DNA from: Mxb001 sp051007175
GTDB taxonomy: Bacteria; Actinomycetota; Actinomycetes; S36-B12
Assembly (NCBI GenBank): GCA_051007175.1
Contig: JBPCSL010000168.1
Coordinates: 1-21,083 of the forward strand
Length of the DNA: 21,083 nt
Reading direction: 5' to 3'
The notes beneath the pieces were generated by a model that did not search any database, had not been told where the DNA came from, and saw only the letters and a list, made by a program, of their open reading frames with translations. Within the stretch, counting starts at the first letter, position 1. Each line of letters begins with the position of its first letter. Positions 1 through 7,048 of this stretch are shown piece by piece. A program made the position numbers and the translations under genes.

Positions 1-330
1 GGCCGCGCGCACCGCCCCCCAGGCGAAGGGCGAGATCACCCCGGCATGCACGTGCACGACGTCCACCGGCGCTGCGCGCAGTGACGCCAGGACGCGTGCC
101 CGGGTGCGCGGATGCACGGGGATCTCCCCCGGCAGGGACAGCGCGATGCGCTCGACCGGCAGGCCGTCCACCACGTCTGCTCCCGCGCGCACGCCCTCGT
201 GACCGGGCGATGCCGTGATGATGCGCACGTCATCGCCACGCGCGTGCTGCGCCAGCGCCAGGGAGCGCACCTGCGTCTCGATGCCCCCGGTCCGCGGCGC
301 GTAGCAATCGGAGACGTGGGCGATGCGCAC
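1..330 (-). CDS. GT4-type glycosyltransferase, N-terminal part (cut by window edge)
   Basis: The first 110 residues of a GT-B fold glycosyltransferase are visible; the gene runs off the left edge. The protein begins VRIAHVSDCYAPRTGGIETQ, the usual start of a family 4 enzyme: a first beta strand followed by the glycine-rich PRTGGIE acceptor-side loop. A DVVHVHAG strand follows near residues 89-96. Such enzymes move a sugar from an activated donor to a lipid, glycan or small-molecule acceptor at the cytoplasmic membrane face. The nucleotide-sugar site would be in the missing C-terminal half, so donor and acceptor cannot be given. The GTG start is fixed by an in-frame TAG three codons upstream. 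A TAGCGT hexamer ends 6 bases before it, so the mRNA is probably leaderless. It diverges from a PIG-L deacetylase 44 bases away, which may act on a related sugar product (inference). It does not look like MshA. Confidence 0.85.
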   Translation of the reverse strand, partial: MRIAHVSDCYAPRTGGIETQVRSLALAQHARGDDVRIITASPGHEGVRAGADVVDGLPVERIALSLPGEIPVHPRTRARVLASLRAAPVDVVHVHAGVISPFAWGAVRAA

Positions 331-336
331 GCCCCG

Positions 337-342
337 ACGCTA
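337..342 (-). promoter_or_regulatory. -10 element of a leaderless promoter for the glycosyltransferase
   Basis: On the minus strand TAGCGT is followed by six bases (CGGGGC) and then the GTG start codon. A TAnnnT hexamer at this spacing puts the transcription start at or next to the G of GTG. No Shine-Dalgarno sequence is present. No convincing -35 is seen. Confidence 0.5.
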
Positions 343-374
343 CGCCCTCGAGGCGGTCGGCGAGGATGTGACCC

Positions 375-1127
375 GTGGCCACGCTGGTCTTCGTGCATGC
401 CCACCCCGACGATGAGTCACTCCTCACCGCGGGGACCATGGCGCGTGCGGCGGCCGAGGGTCACCGGGTGGTGCTCGTCGTCGCGACAGATGGTGCCGCA
501 GGCCTCACGTCGTCGGCGTACCAATCCGACTTGGCGCAGACCCGACTCTCGGAGGTCGAGGAGTCCGCGCGCATGCTCGGCACGGCCCGGGTGGTGCACC
601 TGGGATACGCCGACTCGGGGCTCTCCGGCTCGATGCCGGGCTTCGCCTCCGTGCCCGTGGACGAGGTAGCCCCGCGCATCGCCGACGTGCTCGCCGAGGA
701 GCGCGCCGATGTGGTCGTGGGGTACGACCCGTCCGGCGGCTACGGACACCCCGACCACGTGCGGGTGCACCGGGCCGTCCGCGCCGCTGCAGAGTCCATG
801 CCCGGAGTGCGACTCTTCGAGGCGACCCTGCCGCGCGAGCCGATCGCCACTGCCGTGCGCCTGGCGGCCGCCACTCGGCTCACGCCCTCCGAATTCGATC
901 CCGCGGAGTTCGCGTTGGCCTACACGCCACGCGACCAGATCACCCATCGGGTCGACGTACGCCGATTCCTCGGCGCGAAGCGCGCGAGCATGGCCGCGCA
1001 TGCCAGCCAGGCGGCCGCCGACGAGTCCCTTCGCACTCTCGCGGTGCTCACGCGCCTTCCGCGGCCTGCCTTTTCCCTGCTACTCGGCACCGAGTACTAC
1101 GTCAGCGTGCCGACCACTCTCCGTTGA
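375..1127 (+). CDS. PIG-L family GlcNAc-type deacetylase
   Basis: A 250-residue PIG-L/LmbE-family metal-dependent N-deacetylase. The family removes the acetyl group from an N-acetylglucosamine-type substrate; relatives include MshB (mycothiol synthesis) and Mca (mycothiol conjugate amidase). The zinc-binding AHPDDE motif is at residues 9-14 and the second histidine motif, GGYGHPDH, at 121-128. An Asp of the first motif is the expected catalytic base. There is no signal peptide, so it should be cytoplasmic. Length is a little shorter than typical MshB/Mca. The start is GTG, with GAGGA about 9 bases upstream as a weak ribosome site. It diverges from a glycosyltransferase and ends inside a long palindrome shared with convergent miaA. 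The substrate is unknown: mycothiol, glycolipid or antibiotic-type roles are all possible, and sequence alone does not justify calling it mshB or mca. Confidence 0.88.
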   Translation: MATLVFVHAHPDDESLLTAGTMARAAAEGHRVVLVVATDGAAGLTSSAYQSDLAQTRLSEVEESARMLGTARVVHLGYADSGLSGSMPGFASVPVDEVAPRIADVLAEERADVVVGYDPSGGYGHPDHVRVHRAVRAAAESMPGVRLFEATLPREPIATAVRLAAATRLTPSEFDPAEFALAYTPRDQITHRVDVRRFLGAKRASMAAHASQAAADESLRTLAVLTRLPRPAFSLLLGTEYYVSVPTTLR

Positions 1128-1184
1128 GGGGCGGGTTATGCCACGGGGACACGGCGTGTCCCTGGCATAACCCGCCCCTCAACG
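1122..1184. terminator. Long bidirectional hairpin between PIG-L gene and miaA
   Basis: The arms at 1122-1143 and 1163-1184 are a perfect 22-base inverted repeat. After a 2-base bulge (1144-1145) a 7-bp inner stem continues (GGGACAC, 1146-1152, with GTGTCCC, 1156-1162) around a GGC loop. The TGA stop of the plus-strand deacetylase (1125-1127) lies in the left arm and the TGA stop of minus-strand miaA (1179-1181) in the right arm. It lacks a classic U tract, but a roughly 29-bp stem between convergent genes is best read as a two-way terminator or 3'-end stabiliser. Confidence 0.75.
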
Positions 1185-2063
1185 ACCGAGCAGTGCCAGG
1201 GCGTCGTCGAGTGCGCGCGGACCTGCCGGCACCCAGGCGGTGCGGGAATCCTGGCGGAAGCGTCGCTCCTGACGGCGTGCGAATCGACGGGTCCCGTCAA
1301 TGGTCTCCCGCACGGCTCCCTTCGGATCGGCACCCGACTCCAGCGCCTCGAGCACCTGCCGGTAGCCGAGCGCTTCGCGAGCCGTGCGACCCATGCCCGC
1401 CGCGCTCACCCGGCGCACTTCCTCCACGAGACCGGCCGCCCACATCGCCTCCACGCGCTCGGTGATGCGCGCGTCGAGGGCGACCCGGTCGAGTGCGAGC
1501 CCGATCCATGCTGCCTGCACCCACGGGCGAGGCTCGGGCAGCCGCGCGGTGAACGACCCGGAGATCTCGATCACCTCCAGGGCCCGCACGATGCGCCGGC
1601 CGTTCGTGGGCAGGATCGCGGCGGCGGCGGCCGGATCGCGCTCGGCGAGTCGCTCGTGGAGGACCGCGGGGCCCAGCGCCACGAGTTCTTCCTCGAGCCG
1701 CGCCCGCACCTCGGGATCGGTCCCCGGGAACTCCAGGTCGTCGAGGATCGCCTGCACGTAGAGCCAGGATCCGCCCACCACGACGGCCGGCTTCCCCCGC
1801 TCGAGGATGTCGAGCAGGCTCGCGCGGGCCCTGTCGCGGAAGGTCACGACGCTCACCTCATCGGACGGCTGCCACACGTCGATCATGTGGTGCGCGATAC
1901 CGCGCCGTTCCGCCAGAGTGGGCTTCGCGGTGCCGACGTCCATCCCGATGTAGACCTGCATGGAGTCCGCGCTCACCACCTCCGCATCAAGTGCGAGGGC
2001 GAGCTCCACCGCGAGGGCTGACTTCCCGATGGCCGTCGGGCCGACGATCGCGATGACGTTCAT
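1179..2063 (-). CDS. miaA: tRNA dimethylallyltransferase MiaA
   Basis: MiaA moves a dimethylallyl group to N6 of A37 in tRNAs that read UNN codons, making i6A. The 294-residue length is normal. The protein opens with the P-loop GPTAIGKS (residues 8-15), followed by the family motif SADSMQVY (31-38), whose Asp33 is the expected catalytic residue, then GTAKPT (44-49) and VVVGGSWLYV (94-103). The C-terminus is basic (RRFARRQERRFRQ), consistent with tRNA binding. Its ATG overlaps the miaB stop by 4 bp (ATGA), so translation is probably coupled. The order miaB-miaA makes biochemical sense: MiaB uses the i6A product and adds a methylthio group. The gene ends in the palindrome shared with the convergent deacetylase gene. 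In many actinobacteria dapF follows miaA; here it does not. Confidence 0.97.
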   Translation of the reverse strand: MNVIAIVGPTAIGKSALAVELALALDAEVVSADSMQVYIGMDVGTAKPTLAERRGIAHHMIDVWQPSDEVSVVTFRDRARASLLDILERGKPAVVVGGSWLYVQAILDDLEFPGTDPEVRARLEEELVALGPAVLHERLAERDPAAAAAILPTNGRRIVRALEVIEISGSFTARLPEPRPWVQAAWIGLALDRVALDARITERVEAMWAAGLVEEVRRVSAAGMGRTAREALGYRQVLEALESGADPKGAVRETIDGTRRFARRQERRFRQDSRTAWVPAGPRALDDALALLGR

Positions 2064-3496
2064 GTGGGCATGGAGGGCATGGGCAGCAGCACGCCGGTCG
2101 GCTCCTCCGCGACCCCGTGGCGTGCCTCCCAGGCATCCCCGGCCCTCGTGGCGCGTACGTCGATCATGCGGTCGGCCACCAGGTGGTGCGGAGCGGCGTA
2201 CGTCACCTCGGCGCGCACCACGTCGCCGGGCCGCGGGACCGGGAGGCCTTCGGCGGGAGCCACGTGAACGAGCCGGTTGTCGCCCGCGCGACCGGAGATC
2301 CGAGCCGTGGCCGCGTCCTTGCGACCCTCGCCCTCGGCCACCAGCACCTCGACCGTCCGCCCCACCTGGCGACGGTTCTCGGCCCAGGCGATCTCCTCCA
2401 CGGCCGCGAGGAGCCGGTCGTAGCGGTCCTGGACGACAGCCTTCGGCACCTGGTCCGGCATCGTCGCCGCCGGTGTGCCCGGCCTCGGGGAGTACTGGAA
2501 CGTGAAGGCGCTGGCGAACCGCGCCGCGCGCACCACCTCGAGGGTCGCCGCGAAGTCCTCCTCGGTCTCCCCGGGGAAGCCCACGATGATGTCGGTGGTG
2601 ATGGCCGCCTCGGGCATCACCGCGCGCACCCGGTCGATGATGCCCAGGTAGCGATCAGCGCGATAGGACCGCCGCATGGCCTGGAGGACGCGATCCGAGC
2701 CGCTTTGCAGGGGCATGTGCAGTTGCGGCATGACGTTTGGGGTCTCGGCCATCGCGGCGATGACATCGTCGGTGAAGTCGCGTGGATGCGGGCTGGTGAA
2801 GCGCACGCGCTCCAGGCCTGCCAGGCCACCGCACGCTCGCAGCAGGGACGCGAACGCCCCACGATCACCGAACTCCACGCCGTAGGCGTTGACGTTTTGG
2901 CCCAGAAGGGTGACCTCGAGGACGCCCTCCGCGACCAGAGCCTCGATCTCGGCGAGGATGTCGCCCGGACGGCGGTCCTTCTCCTTCCCGCGGAGCGCGG
3001 GCACGATGCAGAAGGTGCACGTGTTGTTGCACCCGACGCTGATGGACACCCAGGCGGCATAGGCGGACTCGCGGCGAGTGGGCAGCGTCGACGGGAAGAT
3101 CTCGAGGCTCTCGAGGATCTCCACCTGCGCCTCCTCCTGCACCCGGGCACGCTCCAGCAGCGCGGGCAGGGAGCCGAGGTTGTGCGTGCCGAAGACGACG
3201 TCGACCCACGGCGCCCGCTCGGCCACGGTGCCGCGATCCTTCTGCGCAAGGCAGCCGCCGACGGCAATCTGCATGCCGGGGTGCGCCGCCTTCACGGGAG
3301 CCAGATGGCCCAGGTTGCCGTAGAGCCGGTTGTCGGCGTTCTCCCTCACGGCGCAGGTGTTGAAGACCACGACGTCGGCCTGGGCGCCCTCGGTGGCGGC
3401 GACGTATCCCGCGGACTCGAGCACGCCGGAGATGCGCTCGGAATCATGAGCGTTCATCTGGCACCCGTAGGTGCGCACCTCATACGTGCGGGACAC
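2060..3496 (-). CDS. miaB: tRNA-2-methylthio-N6-dimethylallyladenosine synthase MiaB
   Basis: A radical SAM methylthiotransferase that turns i6A37 of tRNA into ms2i6A. The 478-residue protein has the three domains of the family. The N-terminal UPF0004 domain carries cluster ligands Cys12 (YGCQMN), Cys48 (NTCAVRENA) and Cys82 (GGCLAQ). The radical SAM core has CNNTCTFC (Cys156, 160, 163). A C-terminal TRAM domain binds RNA, and a short tail follows, as in other actinobacterial MiaB proteins. The GTG start gives the canonical N-terminus SRTYEVRTYGCQMN. It has no Shine-Dalgarno sequence, but a TACCCT hexamer ends 6 bases upstream, implying a leaderless transcript that begins the miaB-miaA unit. 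The 20 bases around its start nearly match those at rimO. It starts 46 bases beyond the MMPL gene's stop. Confidence 0.97.
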   Translation of the reverse strand: MSRTYEVRTYGCQMNAHDSERISGVLESAGYVAATEGAQADVVVFNTCAVRENADNRLYGNLGHLAPVKAAHPGMQIAVGGCLAQKDRGTVAERAPWVDVVFGTHNLGSLPALLERARVQEEAQVEILESLEIFPSTLPTRRESAYAAWVSISVGCNNTCTFCIVPALRGKEKDRRPGDILAEIEALVAEGVLEVTLLGQNVNAYGVEFGDRGAFASLLRACGGLAGLERVRFTSPHPRDFTDDVIAAMAETPNVMPQLHMPLQSGSDRVLQAMRRSYRADRYLGIIDRVRAVMPEAAITTDIIVGFPGETEEDFAATLEVVRAARFASAFTFQYSPRPGTPAATMPDQVPKAVVQDRYDRLLAAVEEIAWAENRRQVGRTVEVLVAEGEGRKDAATARISGRAGDNRLVHVAPAEGLPVPRPGDVVRAEVTYAAPHHLVADRMIDVRATRAGDAWEARHGVAEEPTGVLLPMPSMPT

Positions 3497-3502
3497 GCCC
3501 CC

Positions 3503-3508
3503 AGGGTA
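3503..3508 (-). promoter_or_regulatory. -10 element of a leaderless promoter for miaB
   Basis: TACCCT, then GGGGGC, then GTG on the minus strand. The spacing of six places the RNA start at the initiation codon. The stretch from the -10 into the first codons (3490-3509) is 18/20 identical to that of rimO (15348-15367). Confidence 0.55.
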
Positions 3509-3531
3509 GGGCGAGCCGATCGAGGAGGCCC

Positions 3532-3546
3532 CTGAGACGGGCTCAG
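3532..3546 (-). terminator. Small hairpin at the MMPL gene stop codon
   Basis: CTGAG (which contains the TGA stop), a CCCGT loop, then CTCAG, a 5-bp perfect stem on the minus strand. It is short and has no U tract, so it is a weak candidate for separating the MMPL gene from miaB. Confidence 0.25.
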
Positions 3547-5876
3547 ACCCCTGCCGGTTGGGGCTCGGGTGCTTCCGGGGCGTCCTCGACGATCTCGTCC
3601 TCGCCCGCCTCCACCTGGATCTTCGGCAGGATCCGGGTGAGCCACGCGGGGAGCCACCAGTTGGCCCGGCCGAGCATGGTCATGAGCGAGGGCACCAGCA
3701 CCAGCCGCACGATGAAGGCATCGATGACGACGGCCGAGGCGAGCGCCAGGCCGAAGAGCTTGATCGTGCCGTTGGTGGAGGGCACGAAGGCGAGGAAGAC
3801 GCTGGTCATGATCGCCGCCGCGATGACGACCACCTTGCCGGATCCGGCGAGCCCGCGCCGCACGGCGGAGGAGTTGTCATGGGTGCGCTCCCACTCCTCC
3901 TGCATGCGCGAGACGAGGAACACCTGATAGTCCATCGACAGGCCGAAGAGGATGGCGAACACCATCACCGGCAGGAACGGGAAGATCGGCCCGGTGCTGG
4001 TCACTCCCAGCGGCCCGGCGAGCCAGCCCCACTGGAAGACCGCCACCGTGATGCCCATGGCTGCGGCAAAGCTCAGCAGGCTCGTGACCGCGGCGGTGAG
4101 CGGCACCAGCAGCGACCGGAAGAGCATCATGAGTGCGAGGAATCCGAGGAGTACGACGATGCCGAGGAAGAGCGGCAGCACGTCGATGAGCACCTGCGTG
4201 AAGTCCTGCGTCACCGCCTGGGCACCGCCGACGTACATGGCCGCGCCGGTCTGCTGCTCGATGAGGGGCGCGGTCTGGGTGCGCAGGCGATCGAGCAGCT
4301 CCGACGTAGCCGGATCCTGTGGCGAGGTCGTCGGCGTGATGAGGATCGAGGTGACGATCCCGTTATCACTGAACGCCGTGGGGCTGATCTGGTAGATCGG
4401 CAGCATCGCCTCGTTGGGCAGCGTGGACGCGACCCCGGGGGTCTCCTGGATGAGCTCGATGGCCTGCCCCAGCGCCTCGGTGTCGCGCGGCTGCGGCAGG
4501 GTCACCGCGGCGAAGAACGGGCCGTTGACGCCCGGGCCGAAGCCCTCGGACATGAGGTCGTAGGCGATCCGCGACGGGCTGCCCGCGGGCTTGCCGCTGT
4601 CGTCGGCGAAGCCCAGGCGCAGCGAGAGGGTGGGGATGGCCAGGACGAGGACCACGGCAAGCGCGAGGACCGTGGGGATCACGGGCTTGCGCTGCAGGAA
4701 GCGCGCATACGCCAGGAAGCGTCGGCCCTCGGGGTGCGTGGTGCCATCGACCTTGGACTTGCGGGCCCACGGCATGCGGATGGCCAGGGCCTTGGTGCCC
4801 AGCAGCGAGAGGAGGGCCGGCAGCAGGACCAGGGCCGACAGCATCACGGAGAGCACGGTGACGGCTGCGGCCACCGCGAGCCCATTGAAGAAGCTGATGC
4901 CGAGCACGAAGAGTCCGAGCAGGGCGATGATCACGGTGGCACCCGCGAAGAGGACCGCTCGTCCGGCCGTCGCGACCGCCTCGTAGGCCGCCGCCTTCTT
5001 GTCGTGCCCGGCGAGCAGGGCCTGGCGATAGCGGTTCATCACGAATAGCGCGTAGTCGATGCCCACGCCCAGACCGATCATCGCCGCCAGGGTGGGCGCG
5101 AAGGTCGCCACATCGAGGAACCGGGCGACGACGAGGACGAGCATCTGCCCCACCGCGAGGCCGAGGATCGCCACGATGATCGGGATGCCCGCGGCCACGA
5201 GCGACCCGAAGGCGATGAGCAGGATCACGATGGCCACGAGAATGCCGATGCCTTCGCTCGACGGCGGCTCGGTGCCGGCGAAGTCCAGCACCTGCCCAGC
5301 GGCGCCGACCTGAAGGCCATTCGCATTGGCCGCCTTGACCGAGTCGAGGATCGCCTTGGCATCGGCCTGCGACATGTCGATGCCATTGCCCTGCAGGGAG
5401 ACCCGCGAGAAGGCCACGGTGCCATCGGCGCTGATAGGCGAGGCCGCCTTCGCGAGCGCCTCGAAAGCGGGGGCGAATGTGGCCGCCATCTCGGGCGGCA
5501 TCTGGTCGGTGGGCTTGCCACCGGGCGTGGGGCAGTCGCTGCCCAGTGGGTCGCCGTAGGGATTGGTCACGCAGGCCACGGAGGGCAGCGCCGCGATGGA
5601 CTCCAGCACCGGAGTGATCTGCTGCTGAACTGCAGGAGTGTCCACGGGGCCGCCGTCGGACCACACGATGCGCACGGCCGTCTCGCCGTTGGCGCTGGGA
5701 GGGATCGTCGACAGCATCTCGGTCGCCATCGTCGACTCGGTGTCGGGCAGGGCGAACGAATCATTGAGTTCTCCCCCGAACCGGGTGCCCAGGAGGACGA
5801 CGAGGCCCATCGCAAGGAACCACGCGACGATCGCCCACACGGGCTTGCGGACGGCCCAGCGGGACAGGGACCCCAT
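3543..5876 (-). CDS. MMPL/RND family membrane transporter
   Basis: A 777-residue transporter of the MMPL branch of the RND superfamily, which uses the proton gradient to export lipids or hydrophobic compounds. The first membrane helix is at about residues 13-30. A large extracytoplasmic loop follows (about 35-200) with Cys102 and Cys115, possibly a disulfide. Next comes a cluster of helices containing the family motif GLGVGIDYALFVMNRYR, then a second loop and a second cluster with the matching motif GLSMDYQVFLVSRMQEEW. The duplicated layout and length are normal for the family. The tail is acidic and cytoplasmic (about 745-777). The start ATG has a good ribosome site (AGAGGAGAG). It is divergent from a MarR-type regulator 49 bases away, so drug- or lipid-responsive repression is likely (inference). 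The substrate is unknown, and nothing here indicates mycolate transport. Confidence 0.92.
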   Translation of the reverse strand: MGSLSRWAVRKPVWAIVAWFLAMGLVVLLGTRFGGELNDSFALPDTESTMATEMLSTIPPSANGETAVRIVWSDGGPVDTPAVQQQITPVLESIAALPSVACVTNPYGDPLGSDCPTPGGKPTDQMPPEMAATFAPAFEALAKAASPISADGTVAFSRVSLQGNGIDMSQADAKAILDSVKAANANGLQVGAAGQVLDFAGTEPPSSEGIGILVAIVILLIAFGSLVAAGIPIIVAILGLAVGQMLVLVVARFLDVATFAPTLAAMIGLGVGIDYALFVMNRYRQALLAGHDKKAAAYEAVATAGRAVLFAGATVIIALLGLFVLGISFFNGLAVAAAVTVLSVMLSALVLLPALLSLLGTKALAIRMPWARKSKVDGTTHPEGRRFLAYARFLQRKPVIPTVLALAVVLVLAIPTLSLRLGFADDSGKPAGSPSRIAYDLMSEGFGPGVNGPFFAAVTLPQPRDTEALGQAIELIQETPGVASTLPNEAMLPIYQISPTAFSDNGIVTSILITPTTSPQDPATSELLDRLRTQTAPLIEQQTGAAMYVGGAQAVTQDFTQVLIDVLPLFLGIVVLLGFLALMMLFRSLLVPLTAAVTSLLSFAAAMGITVAVFQWGWLAGPLGVTSTGPIFPFLPVMVFAILFGLSMDYQVFLVSRMQEEWERTHDNSSAVRRGLAGSGKVVVIAAAIMTSVFLAFVPSTNGTIKLFGLALASAVVIDAFIVRLVLVPSLMTMLGRANWWLPAWLTRILPKIQVEAGEDEIVEDAPEAPEPQPAGV

Positions 5877-5913
5877 GACAATCTCTCCTCTGGCGACGAC
5901 GGTGGACTCACGC

Positions 5914-5919
5914 TACGTT
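5914..5919 (+). promoter_or_regulatory. -10 element of a leaderless promoter for the MarR regulator
   Basis: TACGTT is followed by AGGTGT and then GTG, which opens the MarR reading frame. The six-base gap fits transcription starting at the initiation codon. Confidence 0.5.
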
Positions 5920-5921
5920 AG

Positions 5922-5936
5922 GTGTGTGGCACACGC
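5922..5936. promoter_or_regulatory. Candidate MarR operator between divergent marR-type and MMPL genes
   Basis: GTGTGTG-G-CACACGC is an imperfect dyad (one mismatch in 7-base arms). It lies over the predicted RNA start and initiation codon of the MarR gene and 46-60 bases upstream of the MMPL start. A bound dimer could block both transcripts. The assignment rests on position and symmetry only. Confidence 0.4.
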
Positions 5937-6525
5937 AAATGGAGGGTCCGCCGCTCGCGCCCCTCACGTCGCCCGCATGGACCAGGCGATGCAGGGGATG
6001 CGACGGGTCGTCATGCGTCCCCCGGTGATGGCGGTGCCCATGCCACGGCTCGGGCGCCCGGTCGACCTCTCCAAGGTATTGGCCTGCGAGGCCGTCGGCG
6101 AGCTCAGCAGGCGTCCCGGACCGGTCACTATCTCCGACATTGCCGGTGCCCTGCATCTAGAGCGCTCGACGACTAGCCGGCTCATCGCCGAGGCCGAGGA
6201 TGAGGGGCTCGTGACGCGGGGGTCGCTCCCGGAGGATGGACGCCGGGTCAGCGTCGCGTTGACACCGCTTGGCGCTGAGGTGGTGAACTTCGTGCACGGC
6301 CTGCGCATCGCGTATCTCGACCATGCGTGCACAGTCTTCGACGACGAGGAGCTCGCCACCCTCGGCGAGCTGCTCACGCGTCTCGCCGACTCGATGACCG
6401 ACTCGCTTGCGCCGTGGCTCGAGGACGCCGTGCGCCACTCGTCGAGCCCGCGCAGTCGATCGGCGTCGTCGCCTCAGGAAGCCGGCTCGGTCGACTCCTC
6501 GGCGACGACCTCGCGCACCACCTGA
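5926..6525 (+). CDS. MarR-family transcriptional regulator
   Basis: A 199-residue winged-helix regulator. The HTH lies at about residues 66-95 (VTISDIAGALHLERSTTSRLIAEAEDEGLV), and the wing carries the family signature LPEDGRRVSVALT (101-113). The C-terminal helices (about 116-160) would form the dimer interface and are followed by a Ser-rich tail. MarR proteins usually repress a neighbouring exporter gene until a ligand binds; here the divergent neighbour is the MMPL transporter. I chose the GTG at 5926 because TACGTT lies six bases before it, as at many genes in this window. The ATG at residue 18 (5977) is an alternative. The HTH begins unusually far in (residue 66), so the 40-50 residue N-terminal extension is odd. 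The 3' end overlaps convergent recX by 52 bases. Confidence 0.82.
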   Translation: MAHANGGSAARAPHVARMDQAMQGMRRVVMRPPVMAVPMPRLGRPVDLSKVLACEAVGELSRRPGPVTISDIAGALHLERSTTSRLIAEAEDEGLVTRGSLPEDGRRVSVALTPLGAEVVNFVHGLRIAYLDHACTVFDDEELATLGELLTRLADSMTDSLAPWLEDAVRHSSSPRSRSASSPQEAGSVDSSATTSRTT

Positions 6526-7046
6526 GAGGCGAGCGAGACGTCGTAGCCGCGCCGGGTCAGGGCGCCCATGAGCCGACGCACCTGCGTGGCATACGGCAGG
6601 CCCACGACTTGGGGGAATCGTGCCCTCGCCAGGGCTTGCGCCCGCTCGCGCTCCTGCTCCTCGTCGATGGGATCGAGGGCCGCCGCGATGATGTGGTCGG
6701 CCACGCCCTTGCGTCGCAGCTCCGCGGCGACCGCTCGGCGCCCGAGACCCTTGGTGCCGTGGCGGCTGCGCACCCATCCCAGCGCATAGGCGGCGTCGTC
6801 GATGAGGCCGACCTCTTCGAATCGGTCGAGGACCTCGGTCGCCGACTCCTCCGGCACCCCGCGCGAGCGGAGAAAGGTCTCCAGCTCGACGCGGGTGCGC
6901 GGGGCTGCATCCAGCCGACGCAGCACGAGGATGCGTGCCACGGTGGCGGGATCGGAACTGCCCGACAAGGGCGGCTGCGCCGCCCCGCCGGGCCTCCCCG
7001 GCTCAGGGGCGCCGGGGGCCGACCATCTCAGCGACGATTGCGACAC
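6474..7046 (-). CDS. recX: RecX, regulator of RecA
   Basis: RecX binds RecA filaments and limits recombination and coprotease activity. The 190-residue protein has the three-helix repeats of the family: DPATVARILVLRRLDAAPRT near residues 32-51, then RSRGVPEESATEVLDRFEEVGLIDD and RSRHGTKGLGRRAVAAELRRKGV, and a third repeat at the end. The first 30 residues are Pro/Gly-rich and poorly conserved, as is common in actinobacteria. The GTG start lies 2 bases after the recA stop, so the two are co-transcribed and probably translationally coupled. This keeps RecX linked to RecA level. The gene converges on the MarR gene and its last 52 bases overlap that gene's 3' end, with no terminator between them. 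Confidence 0.93.
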   Translation of the reverse strand: MSQSSLRWSAPGAPEPGRPGGAAQPPLSGSSDPATVARILVLRRLDAAPRTRVELETFLRSRGVPEESATEVLDRFEEVGLIDDAAYALGWVRSRHGTKGLGRRAVAAELRRKGVADHIIAAALDPIDEEQERERAQALARARFPQVVGLPYATQVRRLMGALTRRGYDVSLASQVVREVVAEESTEPAS

Positions 7047-7048
7047 CG

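Noticed and set aside
375..1127. Naming the deacetylase mshB or mca
   Set aside because: Only general PIG-L family motifs are visible, and no mycothiol gene neighbours support the specific name.
1122..1184. Reading the long palindrome as an attachment site or insertion-sequence end
   Set aside because: No transposase or integrase, target duplication or second copy is seen in the window; the position between convergent stops explains it better.
2117..3535. Plus-strand open frame of about 470 codons opposite miaB
   Set aside because: It is antisense to all MiaB motifs and lacks any recognisable domain or start signal.
3558..5048. Plus-strand open frame of about 500 codons opposite the MMPL gene
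   Set aside because: The translation is dominated by charged and His residues, shows no domain, and mirrors a transporter gene with clear membrane segments; it is a GC shadow.
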